Source: an uncultured Synergistaceae bacterium (GTDB lineage Bacteria; Synergistota; Synergistia; Synergistales; Aminobacteriaceae). From it: a DNA stretch of 39,264 nt. This document shows, in pieces, positions 25,501 through 33,175 of this stretch. The stretch spans positions 1 through 39,264 of the forward strand of contig CALMZW010000334.1 in the NCBI GenBank assembly GCA_937870605.1. Reading direction: 5' to 3'. A model generated the notes under the pieces. It made no database searches and was not told the origin of the DNA. It worked only from the letters and a program-made list of their open reading frames with translations. Position numbers and translations under genes: made by a program. Position 1 is the stretch's first letter. Every line of letters starts with the position of its first letter.

Positions 25501-26059
25501 CGTCCCGACGCAGCTCGCCGTCGAGCGAAACGGGGCGGTCCCGGAAGGAGAGCGTTCCCGTGACGCGCGCGCGGTCCTGTGAGGCGACGAGCGCGCCGAT
25601 CGTGACGCGATCGATGGAAACGGGACCGACGGGCAGGTCGAGGAGCACCCTGCGGAGCGCAATGCGCGGAAGCGCGGGGAACGCATCGGAATCCGAAGGC
25701 TTCAGAAGATCCAGAATTCCGGGAAGATCCGCGAATCCGTCCGACACCGCCACTGAGGAGACGGGATCCCCGCCGCGCAGCAGGCGGAGCGGATCGACGC
25801 GGAGGCGCAGACGGCCGACCGTCGCAACGACGACGTCACCGGAGAGAATGCGAAGATCCCGTATCCGGTACCCGACGATCGGGTTTCCGGATACGGACGC
25901 GACGTCGCACCGTCCCTTCATGCTCCCGGAGACGGCGTTCAACAGCTCCGAGCGGACCATATCGGTTCCGATGTCTATTCCCTGGAACAGGGCGTAGCCG
26001 AATGCGAGGGCGCCCAGAAGCCCCCCGAGGAGACAGACCCATCGTTTCTTTCCCTTCAT
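22508..26059 (-). CDS. AsmA/TamB-like envelope protein
   Basis: The 1183-residue protein has one N-terminal membrane anchor (WVCLLGGLLGALAFGYALF, residues 7-25). A very long series of beta-strand-rich segments follows, with alternating hydrophobic residues and recurring phrases such as LSGKATASLRV, GTGNVGSKRATFSG and ITGSADLTMKTSG. This is the pattern of AsmA, TamB and related bridge-like lipid-transfer proteins that span the periplasm, and the C-terminal region (about 920-1130) looks like an AsmA-type ending. It implies a diderm cell. ATG at 26059 is preceded only by an A/G-rich stretch. It follows the Sel1 gene by 77 bases on the same strand. Confidence 0.82.
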   Translation of the reverse strand: MKGKKRWVCLLGGLLGALAFGYALFQGIDIGTDMVRSELLNAVSGSMKGRCDVASVSGNPIVGYRIRDLRILSGDVVVATVGRLRLRVDPLRLLRGGDPVSSVAVSDGFADLPGILDLLKPSDSDAFPALPRIALRRVLLDLPVGPVSIDRVTIGALVASQDRARVTGTLSFRDRPVSLDGELRRDGVAALHAAADVASLDLSGPLTGAPFSVVVSVPDLSKLSPLLPSETPPLSGKATASLRVAPSEQNIVAGRLSLADMTAASLDIPDATASFGFDGRRLSVASLDATVMGTRVTGNGAMLLAENPKVYLSLRAAGLPMKEWKKAFPDAALLTGTMDWLTATVSGTFSSPRSVVTIRTARLSVAGVAVKNIRGHVDVRPDGYGVDFLGTVAGTPLHVAGKGRGNDAPRLEIRSDRIDLAALAADIPELSGLGISGFARGDATVEGRKIRASLDGKNLRIAGLPVDAASVSLNGTTTQLSLDPIALASEGSTLTGKGTVKIRDGSPLLALAGSGKLQQKTAARLISDVPVSGPVTFAWSVEGRAADPVVTLDAEGRNLTLAKTVPVSSLTLRARYENGSVVFRDAGAVVLGGTVSLQGDVRQIGSKPRMALAATMRGVNLALLQRALGSTVAMAGQADGSATIEGPAESPVIRGALNAAGSVEQRPAQLRASLEMKDGAIVFPSINLSVLSTDLAGRGRITLPAAKKPGSVSLNATATKIDLRTLNAAAGLDLPLFGTVVAELSVSGKTDAPAFSLSLTAPELRAYGLNLTGFNAQIRPSPARRTDPGIALLLKASLGGRPLQLFGKLIPGQDSARLILRSERTPVDLAGLSEALAVDRTGLMSGKVSFSMDATLRGDSISGTGNVGSKRATFSGFEIRDFSFPFAVSDEGVTVTKGTASLYGGDAKVTGAYRFDQGSWTCNIAAVSMDLDQITRPLLAAPAKITGSADLTMKTSGTSGRFLFVFGDGTFSARNGVISGFPALKKLSEAGTLRFNSLLSNFNVDGKQLYLLPGSRASAHPGDNIYRYFGVNGTVGLGTTDPFDLKCSGEINLRALNTVLGALQGLLSIDGTLASATFLQNFLTGLVGGLSTKDFRETSFSLKGTWDKPLMSDFKVAQPAKRGPDIPWTTSTKGTNGNGREFTIRIDIPTGPGADSTPDAEDQVKKQILENIMKSIVTTGESE

Positions 26060-26136
26060 TTCTTTTCAGACAGCCCTTCCCGTGGTATTTCGATGTCCGC
26101 GCGACACCCCGGAAGCCGTCCGGGCGGAGCCGCCCA

Positions 26137-27579
26137 CTACGACTCCCCGTGCAGGCGCTGCCGCATTTCGCGGAGCATGGTCTCCGCTTCGGACAGTTGC
26201 CTGGGGTCCATTTCCCGGCGGAGGGCGTCCAGAAACCTGGAAGCCTGCCGCTGGCCGTTCTCGACCGCAAGACAGTACCACGCGTAGGCGCGAACGCAGT
26301 TTTTCGGAACGCCGGTTCCGCTTTCGCACGCCTGTCCCATGCTCGTCAGCGAGAGCGGGTGCCCCAGCTCGGCCGCTTTCAGGAAGCATTCCACGGCCTT
26401 GCTCTTGTCGCACGGAACGCCCGAGCCGTCGTGATAGAGCCAGCCGAGCGCGTAGAGCGCGGACGGGTTCCCCTTCCCGGCGGCCTGAGAATAGAGCGAT
26501 GCGGCTTTTGCGGCGTCTTTCGGAACGCCGAGCCCGTTTTCGTAGAGATATCCCAGGTTGTAGAACGCCTCCGTGAGCCCCGCTTCCGACGCCCGCGAAT
26601 AGTAAAATACGGCCTTCGTCGCGTTCGCATCCACGCCTTCGCCGTTCTGGTGCATGATCCCGAGGCTGTTCAGGGCGTACGCGTTTCCCTTGTCGGCGGC
26701 CTTCTGAAACCAGACGAGCGCTTTCGAGGGCTCGCCCGCCGTGTGGAAGAACGAGCCGAGCGCGTACTGGGCCGGAACGTACCCCTGAATCGCCGATTTC
26801 TCGTACCAGAGCGACGCGCTCTTCGCGTCGGCCGGGACGCCCATGCCGCGCTCGAGAACGTATCCGAGGTTGTACTGTCCCGCGGGGTCGCCCTGTTCGG
26901 CCGCTTTCTGGAACCATCGGAACGCCGCCGCATGATCCGCGGCCGTCCCCTCCCCCTTCAGACAGAGGACGCCGAGGTTGTTCTGCGCCGTCGCGTTCCC
27001 CTGCTCCGCCGCTTTGGCGTACCATGCCGCGGATTCGGCCTGATTCCGCGGAACGCCGAGCCCGTTCTCGTACATATAGGCGAGCGACGCCTGGCCCGGA
27101 GCGTATCCGAGCGTCGCGGCCCTGCGGTACCAGGAAACCGCGGCCGAATGATCGACCGGGCCCCCGTGTCCGTTCTGGTGCATCCATCCGAGATTGTTCA
27201 TCGCCGCGACGCTTCCCATTTCGGCGGCCTTTGTGAACAATCCGCGCGCCTTCGGGATGTTCTTCATGACGCCGAATCCATTCACGAGAAGGAAGGCGTA
27301 ATTCGTCATCGCCGAGGGAATCCGCAGCTCGGAGGCTTTTGCGAGAAGCGGAAGCGCTTCGGCGTACCGGCCCCGGATCAACAGACGCCTGCCCCATTCC
27401 GCCTGGGCGTTCGGATCGGTCCGGGACTCGCGTTCGAGCGTCGCGTCGTCCCTCGCCCCGTACGAGATGACTTCAACGTCCATCGACGCCGGCGCCGCGC
27501 CGACGCGCACCGCGCTTCCGGAAAAGAAAAGCGTCAGGCACAGCAGGAAAAGCTTCAGGCTGACTGCACGGTGTTTCAT
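26137..27579 (-). CDS. Secreted Sel1-repeat protein
   Basis: The 480-residue protein has a signal peptide (MKHRAVSLKLFLLCLTLFFSGSAVRVGAAP). About ten 36-residue Sel1-like repeats run from about residue 60 to 440, each recognisable by AxxxLGxxxxxGxGVxxD followed by AxxWYxKAAExG. Such solenoids mediate protein-protein contacts in the periplasm or at the cell surface. The C-terminal 40 residues are charged and helical. ATG at 27579 follows GGGAGGGG. It is the first gene leftward of the DnaA-box cluster and probably shares a transcript with the AsmA/TamB-like gene. Partners are unknown. Confidence 0.9.
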   Translation of the reverse strand: MKHRAVSLKLFLLCLTLFFSGSAVRVGAAPASMDVEVISYGARDDATLERESRTDPNAQAEWGRRLLIRGRYAEALPLLAKASELRIPSAMTNYAFLLVNGFGVMKNIPKARGLFTKAAEMGSVAAMNNLGWMHQNGHGGPVDHSAAVSWYRRAATLGYAPGQASLAYMYENGLGVPRNQAESAAWYAKAAEQGNATAQNNLGVLCLKGEGTAADHAAAFRWFQKAAEQGDPAGQYNLGYVLERGMGVPADAKSASLWYEKSAIQGYVPAQYALGSFFHTAGEPSKALVWFQKAADKGNAYALNSLGIMHQNGEGVDANATKAVFYYSRASEAGLTEAFYNLGYLYENGLGVPKDAAKAASLYSQAAGKGNPSALYALGWLYHDGSGVPCDKSKAVECFLKAAELGHPLSLTSMGQACESGTGVPKNCVRAYAWYCLAVENGQRQASRFLDALRREMDPRQLSEAETMLREMRQRLHGES

Positions 27580-27639
27580 GTTTCCCCTCCCGACTCAAAG
27601 GAGATATGGCGCGAGTCTCATGGTATCACAAAGCCCGAG

Positions 27640-27840
27640 CCTTCGTATCGTTAATAATTGTGAAGACGATTGCTCTGAAAATCCATAACTCGGCTTTGTC
27701 CGACACAGGGATAGGGGCTCCGGATCATCCACAGGGATGTGGATAAGTGGATAAGTCGGTGGATAACCGGTGAATATAGCGGGAAGAAGCTGCCCGTCGA
27801 CGACGATTGTGGATAACCTGCCGCGTTGTGGATGATGCGC
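27640..27840. other. Candidate chromosomal replication origin (oriC): DnaA-box cluster
   Basis: This holds five TGTGGATAA-like 9-mers in one orientation at 27738-27746 (perfect), 27746-27754 (AGTGGATAA), 27758-27766 (GGTGGATAA), 27808-27816 (perfect) and 27827-27835 (TGTGGATGA). One opposed copy is at 27725-27733 (TCATCCACA). An AT-richer stretch around 27645-27690, including TTAATAATTG, could be the unwinding element. The whole gene-free interval is 27580-27932. Genes immediately left run leftward and rsmG-parA-parB run rightward, as expected from an origin. It lies 1.6 kb from parA. No dnaA gene is in the window. Confidence 0.75.
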
Positions 27841-27932
27841 GGGAGCCACTAGACGGGACTTTCGTCCCTCATTCTTTGGGTGCATCCTGGACGTTTCCCG
27901 GAATCCGCTTCCGTCGCCGGAAGGCCGAAGTC

Positions 27933-28688
27933 TCAGGAGCGCGCGCAGGCATAGACGCGCCAGAGAATGTACGGCGACAGCCAGGGGCTTCCGCCCGCGC
28001 CGATATGCGCCAGACAGCGGTCGGTCGCACCGGCGGACGGCCTGGGAAGAACGATATATCGGACTCCGATGGGAGAGAGCGCTTCGGGAACGTAGGGAAT
28101 TCCCGGTCCCTGGACGATCATCGGACACCCGGGCGGAAGAACCCGGGAAAGCGAGAGGATCGATCCGCCGGGGACAAGGCTTCCCGTCAGCCAGAATGTC
28201 GAAAACGACGCCGCCGTGCACGTCGAGGTCCATCGCGGAAGCGATCCGCGGCGGGTCGAGGCGTCTTCGAAGACCGTCACATTCCATCCCCAGTCCCGGA
28301 GGGTGTCGGCGACATCCCGGTCCGAGCCGAGAAGCGCGACGGCTCCCCCTGACGGGAGCGGGATCAGGGACTCGAGAAACGCGCCTTCCGCGTCCGGCTC
28401 CTCCGGCGGAGGGCAGAGCGCCGCGATGGCCGCGGACGCAGCCGCGGACTCTTGCGGAAAAGGAGACGCGTACAGCGTCGCCAGTTCGTGCGCGGAAGCG
28501 GAGGCGAGACGGCAGGCGAAATCCTCCCGAATGGTCGCCGATCCATCCGGCGTCGAGGGCGGCCAGCCGATACCGACCCGTCCGTCGGCCAACACCGCGA
28601 TGCTCCCCCGCAATCCCAGGACGAGCGAGGCGACCGGCGCGTCGGGAGCCGCAAGCGCCTTTCGGATCATCGATTCGAGAAATCTCAC
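27933..28688 (-). CDS. DUF4213/DUF364-like (Rossmann-like) protein
   Basis: The 251-residue protein resembles the DUF4213-DUF364 pair, called putative heavy-metal chelation proteins. The N-terminal part has SLVLGLRGSIAVLADGRVG (21-39) and ELATLYASPFPQESAAASAAIAAL (68-91). A nucleotide-fold-like part has GGAVALLGSDRDVADTLRDWGWNVTVFED and TGSLVPGGSI with IVQGPGIPYVPEAL. The GTG start at 28688 is fixed by AAGGAGG seven bases upstream; the frame stays open further but would run into rsmG. It is divergent from rsmG and faces the candidate origin. Function is unknown, and the family call is moderate because it rests on pattern alone. Confidence 0.6.
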   Translation of the reverse strand: MRFLESMIRKALAAPDAPVASLVLGLRGSIAVLADGRVGIGWPPSTPDGSATIREDFACRLASASAHELATLYASPFPQESAAASAAIAALCPPPEEPDAEGAFLESLIPLPSGGAVALLGSDRDVADTLRDWGWNVTVFEDASTRRGSLPRWTSTCTAASFSTFWLTGSLVPGGSILSLSRVLPPGCPMIVQGPGIPYVPEALSPIGVRYIVLPRPSAGATDRCLAHIGAGGSPWLSPYILWRVYACARS

Positions 28689-28710
28689 GGCGTTCCTCCT
28701 TCCCGTCCTG

Positions 28711-28739
28711 TGGTCAGAGCGTGTTTCTCCATATATGAT
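28711..28739 (+). promoter_or_regulatory. Promoter of rsmG-parA-parB
   Basis: TGGTCA (28711-28716), a 17-bp spacer and TATGAT (28734-28739) lie about 30 bases before the rsmG start, between the divergent genes. Confidence 0.5.
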
Positions 28740-28769
28740 AGTACGTGAATCCGAACGGAGGGAAACACG

Positions 28770-29456
28770 ATGAACGAAAACGAATATGGACAGAGCATAC
28801 GTGAAGAAATCGCCCGCAACGAGTCGGCGCTCAGAAGATATACCGAGCTTCTCGCGTCGTACGGCGGACGAATCCGGCTCACGGGGCCTTCGGACGCCAC
28901 GGTCCTCTGGGAGGAACATATTCTCGACTGCGCGTGGTCGTTGCCTTCCCTGCCCGACTCCGGGGCGGTCATCGACGTCGGATCGGGCGGCGGGCTGCCC
29001 GGAATCGTCTGGGCGATCTGCCGCCCCAACATTGCGGTGACGCTTCTGGACAGTGTGCACAAAAAGTGTTCGGCGATGGAGCGGATGAGCGCCGAACTGG
29101 GTTTGACAAACGTCACGGTCGCCTGCGCCCGCGCGGAGGACTTCGCCGTAACGCACAGGGAGTCGTTCGCTCTTGCGGGAGCGAGGGCGCTCGCTGAAGC
29201 CGGCGTCGTCGTCGAACTGCTCTCCCCTCTCGTTCGTCGCGGAGGAAGCGTCCTCGCGTTCAAGGGGCCGCGATACGCGGAAGAAATCGCCGCCATTGCG
29301 ACATGGAAGGGGCTCGGCCTCCATCCGCCGACGATTATCTCATACCACATGGGCGAGAAGGAACGCCACATTCTCGTCTGGCAAAAGAACGCTCCGTGTC
29401 CGAAGGTCTTCCCCAGGCGGGCGGGCTCGGCGGAGAAAGACCCCTGGTGGAGGTGA
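28770..29456 (+). CDS. rsmG: 16S rRNA (guanine-N7)-methyltransferase G
   Basis: The 228-residue protein carries the SAM-binding motif AVIDVGSGGGLPGIVWAI (residues 66-83), HILDC upstream, and the C-terminal FPRRAGSAEKDPW ending typical of RsmG/GidB. It methylates N7 of a guanine in the 530 loop of 16S rRNA. ATG at 28770 has GGAGGG upstream. It is followed after four bases by parA, the classic rsmG-parA-parB order found next to oriC in many bacteria. Confidence 0.95.
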   Translation: MNENEYGQSIREEIARNESALRRYTELLASYGGRIRLTGPSDATVLWEEHILDCAWSLPSLPDSGAVIDVGSGGGLPGIVWAICRPNIAVTLLDSVHKKCSAMERMSAELGLTNVTVACARAEDFAVTHRESFALAGARALAEAGVVVELLSPLVRRGGSVLAFKGPRYAEEIAAIATWKGLGLHPPTIISYHMGEKERHILVWQKNAPCPKVFPRRAGSAEKDPWWR

Positions 29457-29460
29457 GAAC

Positions 29461-30231
29461 ATGATTGCAATCGCGATATCGAATCAAAAGGGCGGCGTCG
29501 GAAAGACGACAACCTGCGTCAACCTTGCGGCCGAATTCGGGAAAATGGGATACTCGACGCTCGCGGTGGACATCGATCCGCAGGGAAACTGCACGAGCGG
29601 ACTCGGGGCGGTTCCCGCGATGCTCGAGACAACGCTCTACGACGTCCTCATCGGAAACGCCAAAATTGCGGACGCGGTCATCGCGACAAAATGGGAGAAC
29701 GTCTCCCTGTTGCCGTCGAACATCGATCTCGCAGGAGCGGAACTGGAGCTTGCAAGCGTTTTGAGCCGCGAAACGCAACTTCGAAAGCATCTCTCGCGGC
29801 TCTCGGGATACGATGTGGCGCTGATCGATTGCCCCCCCTCCCTCGGCCTTCTGACAATCAACGCGCTCGTCGCCGCCGACAAACTCGTGATTCCGATCCA
29901 GTGCGAATACTACGCGCTCGAAGGCGTCGGACAACTCGCCCATACGGTTCAACTCCTTCGAGAATCCCTGAATCCGCATATCGGCATCGACGGCGTCCTT
30001 CTCACGATGTTCGACGGCCGCACAAATCTGTCGAACGAAGTGGCGGAAGAAGTCCGAAAACAGTTTCCGACGGCGGTATTCGAGACAGTCATCCCGAGAA
30101 ACATCCGACTCTCCGAGGCGCCGAGCTTCGCTTCGCCGGTCGCCTATTACGACGCGAACTGTGCGGGCGCCCTCGCCTATTCCTCGTTCGCGAAGGAGGC
30201 GGCTGCACGATGGCTCGGCCACGGGCGTTAG
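29461..30231 (+). CDS. parA: Chromosome partitioning ATPase ParA (Soj)
   Basis: The 256-residue product begins MIAIAISNQKGGVGKTTTCV, with the deviant Walker A KGGVGKTT at 10-17. DIDPQGN, LIDCPPSLGLLT and the C-terminal VIPRNIRLSEAPSFASPV are all ParA/Soj signatures. The start at 29461 is set by GGAGGTGAGAAC, which overlaps the rsmG stop; the frame is open further upstream but only inside rsmG. It lacks the N-terminal helix-turn-helix of plasmid ParA, as usual for chromosomal copies. It acts with ParB-parS complexes to segregate origins. Confidence 0.96.
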   Translation: MIAIAISNQKGGVGKTTTCVNLAAEFGKMGYSTLAVDIDPQGNCTSGLGAVPAMLETTLYDVLIGNAKIADAVIATKWENVSLLPSNIDLAGAELELASVLSRETQLRKHLSRLSGYDVALIDCPPSLGLLTINALVAADKLVIPIQCEYYALEGVGQLAHTVQLLRESLNPHIGIDGVLLTMFDGRTNLSNEVAEEVRKQFPTAVFETVIPRNIRLSEAPSFASPVAYYDANCAGALAYSSFAKEAAARWLGHGR

Positions 30232-31121
30232 GGCGCGGACTCGGCGCCATTCTTCCCGCAGCGGACGAACAGACGGACAAGCGATCCGCGGCCGATCCGA
30301 CGACCCTCCCCATCGAACTGCTGCTGCCCAACCCGAAACAACCCCGAAGCCACATGAATGAAGAAGGACTCGCATCGCTGGCGGAAAGCATCCGCGAACA
30401 CGGCGTCGTTCAGCCGGTGCTCGTCGCGCGCGAGGAGGAGAAATACCGTATCGTCGCCGGCGAACGGAGATGGCGCGCCGCCACGATGGCGGGGTGCATG
30501 GAGATCCCCGTTCGCATCGTCGAAGGGGACGACCGGAATCTGCGCGAGATCGCGCTGATAGAAAACCTCCAGCGCGAGGACCTTTCCGTCCTTGAGACGG
30601 CCAGGGCGCTTTCCGCCCTGATCCGGGACCACCAGCTCACACAGGAGACACTGGCGTCGCGAATCGGATGGAGTCGCAGCCGGGTGACGAACACGATCCG
30701 CCTTCTCAATCTTTCGGACCGCATTCAGGATATGCTCGAAGACGGAGCGCTTACCGAAGGTCACGCCCGCCTCCTCATCGGCATGGAAACGGACGAAGCG
30801 GAACGGATCGCACTGGACGTTCAGACGCGACGCCTGTCCGTACGCGATCTCGAAGAGTACATCGCTTCCATGAACGAAGAACCGGCAACGACAGACCACC
30901 CCGGCGACATCAATATTGAAGCGCCGCGACGAACGTCCTCGAAGCGAGTCCGGCTTCCGGAACGATTCGAGAAGGCAAGCAGACAGTGGGGCGCGAGCGT
31001 CAAGGCGAGGAGGATGGGCGAATCGCTATCCTTGACGATAAAGGGCATCGATCAAGAACGCTTCGTTGCCCTGTGCGCTATCCTCGAAGCGAACGCGGAA
31101 GAAATATTTCCCGGGAAATAA
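30210..31121 (+). CDS. parB: Chromosome partitioning protein ParB (Spo0J)
   Basis: The 303-residue protein has the N-terminal GRGLGAILP, the CTP-binding domain with GERRWRAA (84-91) and ENLQREDLSVLETARAL, the central parS-binding helix-turn-helix (TLASRIGWSRSRVTNTIRLLNL), and a C-terminal dimerisation region. ATG at 30210 lies 22 bases inside parA and has AAGGAGG upstream, so the two are translationally coupled. Its expected DNA targets, TGTTTCACGTGAAACA-like sites, occur 1.3 and 4.3 kb downstream of its stop. Confidence 0.96.
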   Translation: MARPRALGRGLGAILPAADEQTDKRSAADPTTLPIELLLPNPKQPRSHMNEEGLASLAESIREHGVVQPVLVAREEEKYRIVAGERRWRAATMAGCMEIPVRIVEGDDRNLREIALIENLQREDLSVLETARALSALIRDHQLTQETLASRIGWSRSRVTNTIRLLNLSDRIQDMLEDGALTEGHARLLIGMETDEAERIALDVQTRRLSVRDLEEYIASMNEEPATTDHPGDINIEAPRRTSSKRVRLPERFEKASRQWGASVKARRMGESLSLTIKGIDQERFVALCAILEANAEEIFPGK

Positions 31122-31126
31122 TCGCG

Positions 31127-31366
31127 ATGAAAATTCGAGCCGACGATTTCATCGTCTTTGGAAAGATCATCTCCGTAGCGTTCCTGATAGGCGGGTTTAT
31201 TTTCTTGGGACATCTCGTAGGCGGGTACTGTGTCGAAAAAGGGTGTCCGGAATGGTCGAGAAGCGCTGGAATGACCGTGGGAGCTCTGATAGGGCTTCAT
31301 CAGGCATGGATGGTGATCCGGTCGATCATACAAGACATGAAGCAGACAAAGAATAAGAACAAATAG
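31127..31366 (+). CDS. Small AtpZ/AtpI-like membrane protein
   Basis: The 79-residue protein has two hydrophobic helices (VAFLIGGFIFLGHLVGGYCV and AGMTVGALIGLHQAWMVI) joined by a short loop and ends in lysines. This fits the AtpZ/AtpI (ATPase_gene1) family, small proteins that help assemble the F-type ATPase ring or carry magnesium. It begins five bases after the parB stop and so belongs to the rsmG-parAB transcript. No atpB or other F0F1 gene follows; instead a 1.3-kb gene-free region begins. The family match rests on size and topology only. Confidence 0.6.
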   Translation: MKIRADDFIVFGKIISVAFLIGGFIFLGHLVGGYCVEKGCPEWSRSAGMTVGALIGLHQAWMVIRSIIQDMKQTKNKNK

Positions 31367-32695
31367 CGCACGCATAAAATCTAATATAGTTGTATAAAAT
31401 TTTATTTTAGAAGACTTATTTTTTTAAACGTACTATGCACTTTTTGCTCGCGTTTGAGTCAGTGCGTGAAGAATCCCGAGCATATCTGCGACACGAGGCA
31501 AGACGCATCACGTTCACGGATGCCGAGGATCTTGTGCGCACTGGTATCGATCGTGTCACGGAAAGCGCAACCGTACGAGCGTTTTTTCTCTTTCATGATG
31601 CAACGGATCGCGCTGAAGAAATTCGACGCGACGACGTTTCTACAACGAACGTGCATAACACTTCGGAAGTATTTTGAATACTAGCGGTCTGTATTGAAAG
31701 ATTCCACAACATATACGATAGAGTTTCTGGTTTTCCGCTCATAACGCCAATAATATGCAACGCGTCACCGGAAGCAGATCGACGTTCGAGGCTTTTTTCC
31801 ACCCGTAACGGACGAGAGCCGTTTTTGAATACGTCTCATAGTATCTTGCGAACCCACGAGAACGCTCGATTCGTTTTCCAACGTTCACGAAAGTTGCATG
31901 GCGATCAATCAGGGCAGCATTACGAGCATTTGAAGCTTTCGGCTAATCTTAAAAAATAATAATAAATTTACACGGTTGTTTATTAGTTAATTTGCTGCAT
32001 CAAATGAAATAGTATGGCGCCTTTCTCTTGGCGTATGATTCGCGTACATGAATACATCGTCACATTTTTCACAATAACACGTTTTCTATACGCATGAACA
32101 CTAAATGACCTACGGCGATTTTCGATGTCTGGAGAACTATGACGGTGGAGCACGTTTGTCGAGTGAACAATACACGAGCATCGTTGTTTTTCTATCCAGC
32201 AACGATTGAGAATATCTACGCGACGCACGTCTCCTTGAATTCGACAGACAGTGCTTTTCAACCAAACGAGGCGCGAGGAGTACAATCATTCCATCCGATG
32301 ACGATTCGCGACAATGGATGCTTTTTTTGACTGAATCTCTCGCTTTTGCGTGGCTCCATGCGCCACCCGTGGAATGTTTCACGTGAAACATTCCTGATTC
32401 GCAGTAATGCAAGCGCATCGGCTGTGCATCCCGGCAAACAGCTCCGGTGACGCGACCTTGCGTTGTGCGCGCACCCGCGAGTTGACGATTTTGTATCGAC
32501 TCGTTGGTCGTCTCAAAATGCGCGATCATCGCATCGAAGCGCAAATTTACGCACCGATACACACGTCGAGTGTGCGACATAACAAACGGGTACGTTCAAA
32601 AACGGGATACATATTCCGAATTCGGCGGAGGAATATACAAATCACGGTCTGTTTCGCATCTGACGATGTACAAACTTCCGGAACGAGGTGTCACA
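31367..32695. other. 1.3-kb gene-free region of lower GC around a parS site
   Basis: Base composition drops markedly compared with both sides. Very AT-rich blocks are at about 31376-31430 and 31948-31998. Several overlapping short open frames exist, but none has a ribosome-binding site or a recognisable product. The one spanning the parS site on the minus strand is not credible. An 80-codon frame at 31435-31677 is the least unlikely, but it also lacks a ribosome-binding site. A 7-bp hairpin (ATCGTTG/CAACGAT) lies near 32180-32210. It may be an origin-proximal spacer, a decayed gene, or hold unannotated RNA. Confidence 0.6.
32375..32390. other. parS centromere-like site 1
   Basis: TGTTTCACGTGAAACA, a perfect 16-bp palindrome identical to the consensus ParB/Spo0J binding site, sits in the gene-free region 1.25 kb after parB. 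Confidence 0.95.
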
Positions 32696-33175
32696 ATGGA
32701 TCATATATTCGCACCATGGAGAATGACGTATATCAAAACAAACGAACCGACAAACGGTTGCTTTCTCTGCGAATATCCGAAGGAGGAACGCGACGCCCAA
32801 CACATGATCATCGCTCGCGGACAGCACTGCTTCGTCATCTGCAACGCGTTTCCGTACAATCCGGGGCATCTTATGGTGGCGCCATATCGTCATACGGCCG
32901 ATTATGTGCATCTTCTCCCTGAAGAAGTGATTGATATGCATTCGCATGTCGCGCGCGCCCTCGAATGTCTGAAGCGCGCGATGAATCCGCAGGGATACAA
33001 TATCGGCGTCAATCTAGGAAAGGTTTCGGGCGCGGGGTTGGATGAACATTTGCATGTTCACATCGTGCCGCGTTGGAATGGAGACACGAATTTCATGCCC
33101 GTTTTCTCCGACGTTCGCGTCGTCGCCGAAGCGCTCGAAGAGACCTACAGGCGTCTGCGCGATGCATGGAAATGA
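32696..33175 (+). CDS. HIT-family nucleotide hydrolase/transferase
   Basis: The 159-residue protein has a CxxC pair near the N-terminus (C22, C25) and the histidine triad HLHVHIVPRW (118-127). The upstream GYNIGVNLGKVSGAGLDEH is typical of HIT proteins related to bacterial Ap4A-degrading and adenylyl-hydrolysing enzymes. The middle histidine would form a nucleotidyl intermediate. ATG at 32696 follows GAGGTG. It overlaps the YigZ start by ATGA, so the two are co-translated. The substrate is unknown, but diadenosine polyphosphates or nucleoside phosphoramidates are usual. Confidence 0.9.
   Translation: MDHIFAPWRMTYIKTNEPTNGCFLCEYPKEERDAQHMIIARGQHCFVICNAFPYNPGHLMVAPYRHTADYVHLLPEEVIDMHSHVARALECLKRAMNPQGYNIGVNLGKVSGAGLDEHLHVHIVPRWNGDTNFMPVFSDVRVVAEALEETYRRLRDAWK

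Noticed and set aside
26137..27579. Regular repeats that might suggest a CRISPR array
   Set aside because: The periodicity is about 108 bases and in frame, coding for degenerate 36-residue Sel1 repeats. No short identical repeats with unique spacers occur anywhere in the window.
28689..29324. N-terminal extension of the DUF364-like protein to 463 residues
   Set aside because: It would run antisense through rsmG, while a strong AAGGAGG site supports the GTG start at 28688.
31435..31684. Two overlapping 76-80-codon frames after the AtpZ/AtpI-like gene
   Set aside because: Neither has a ribosome-binding site, they overlap each other in different frames, and no family is recognisable.
32137..32580. 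A 147-codon minus-strand frame spanning the parS site
   Set aside because: No ribosome-binding site, composition unlike protein, and it contains the parS palindrome in a region otherwise without genes.
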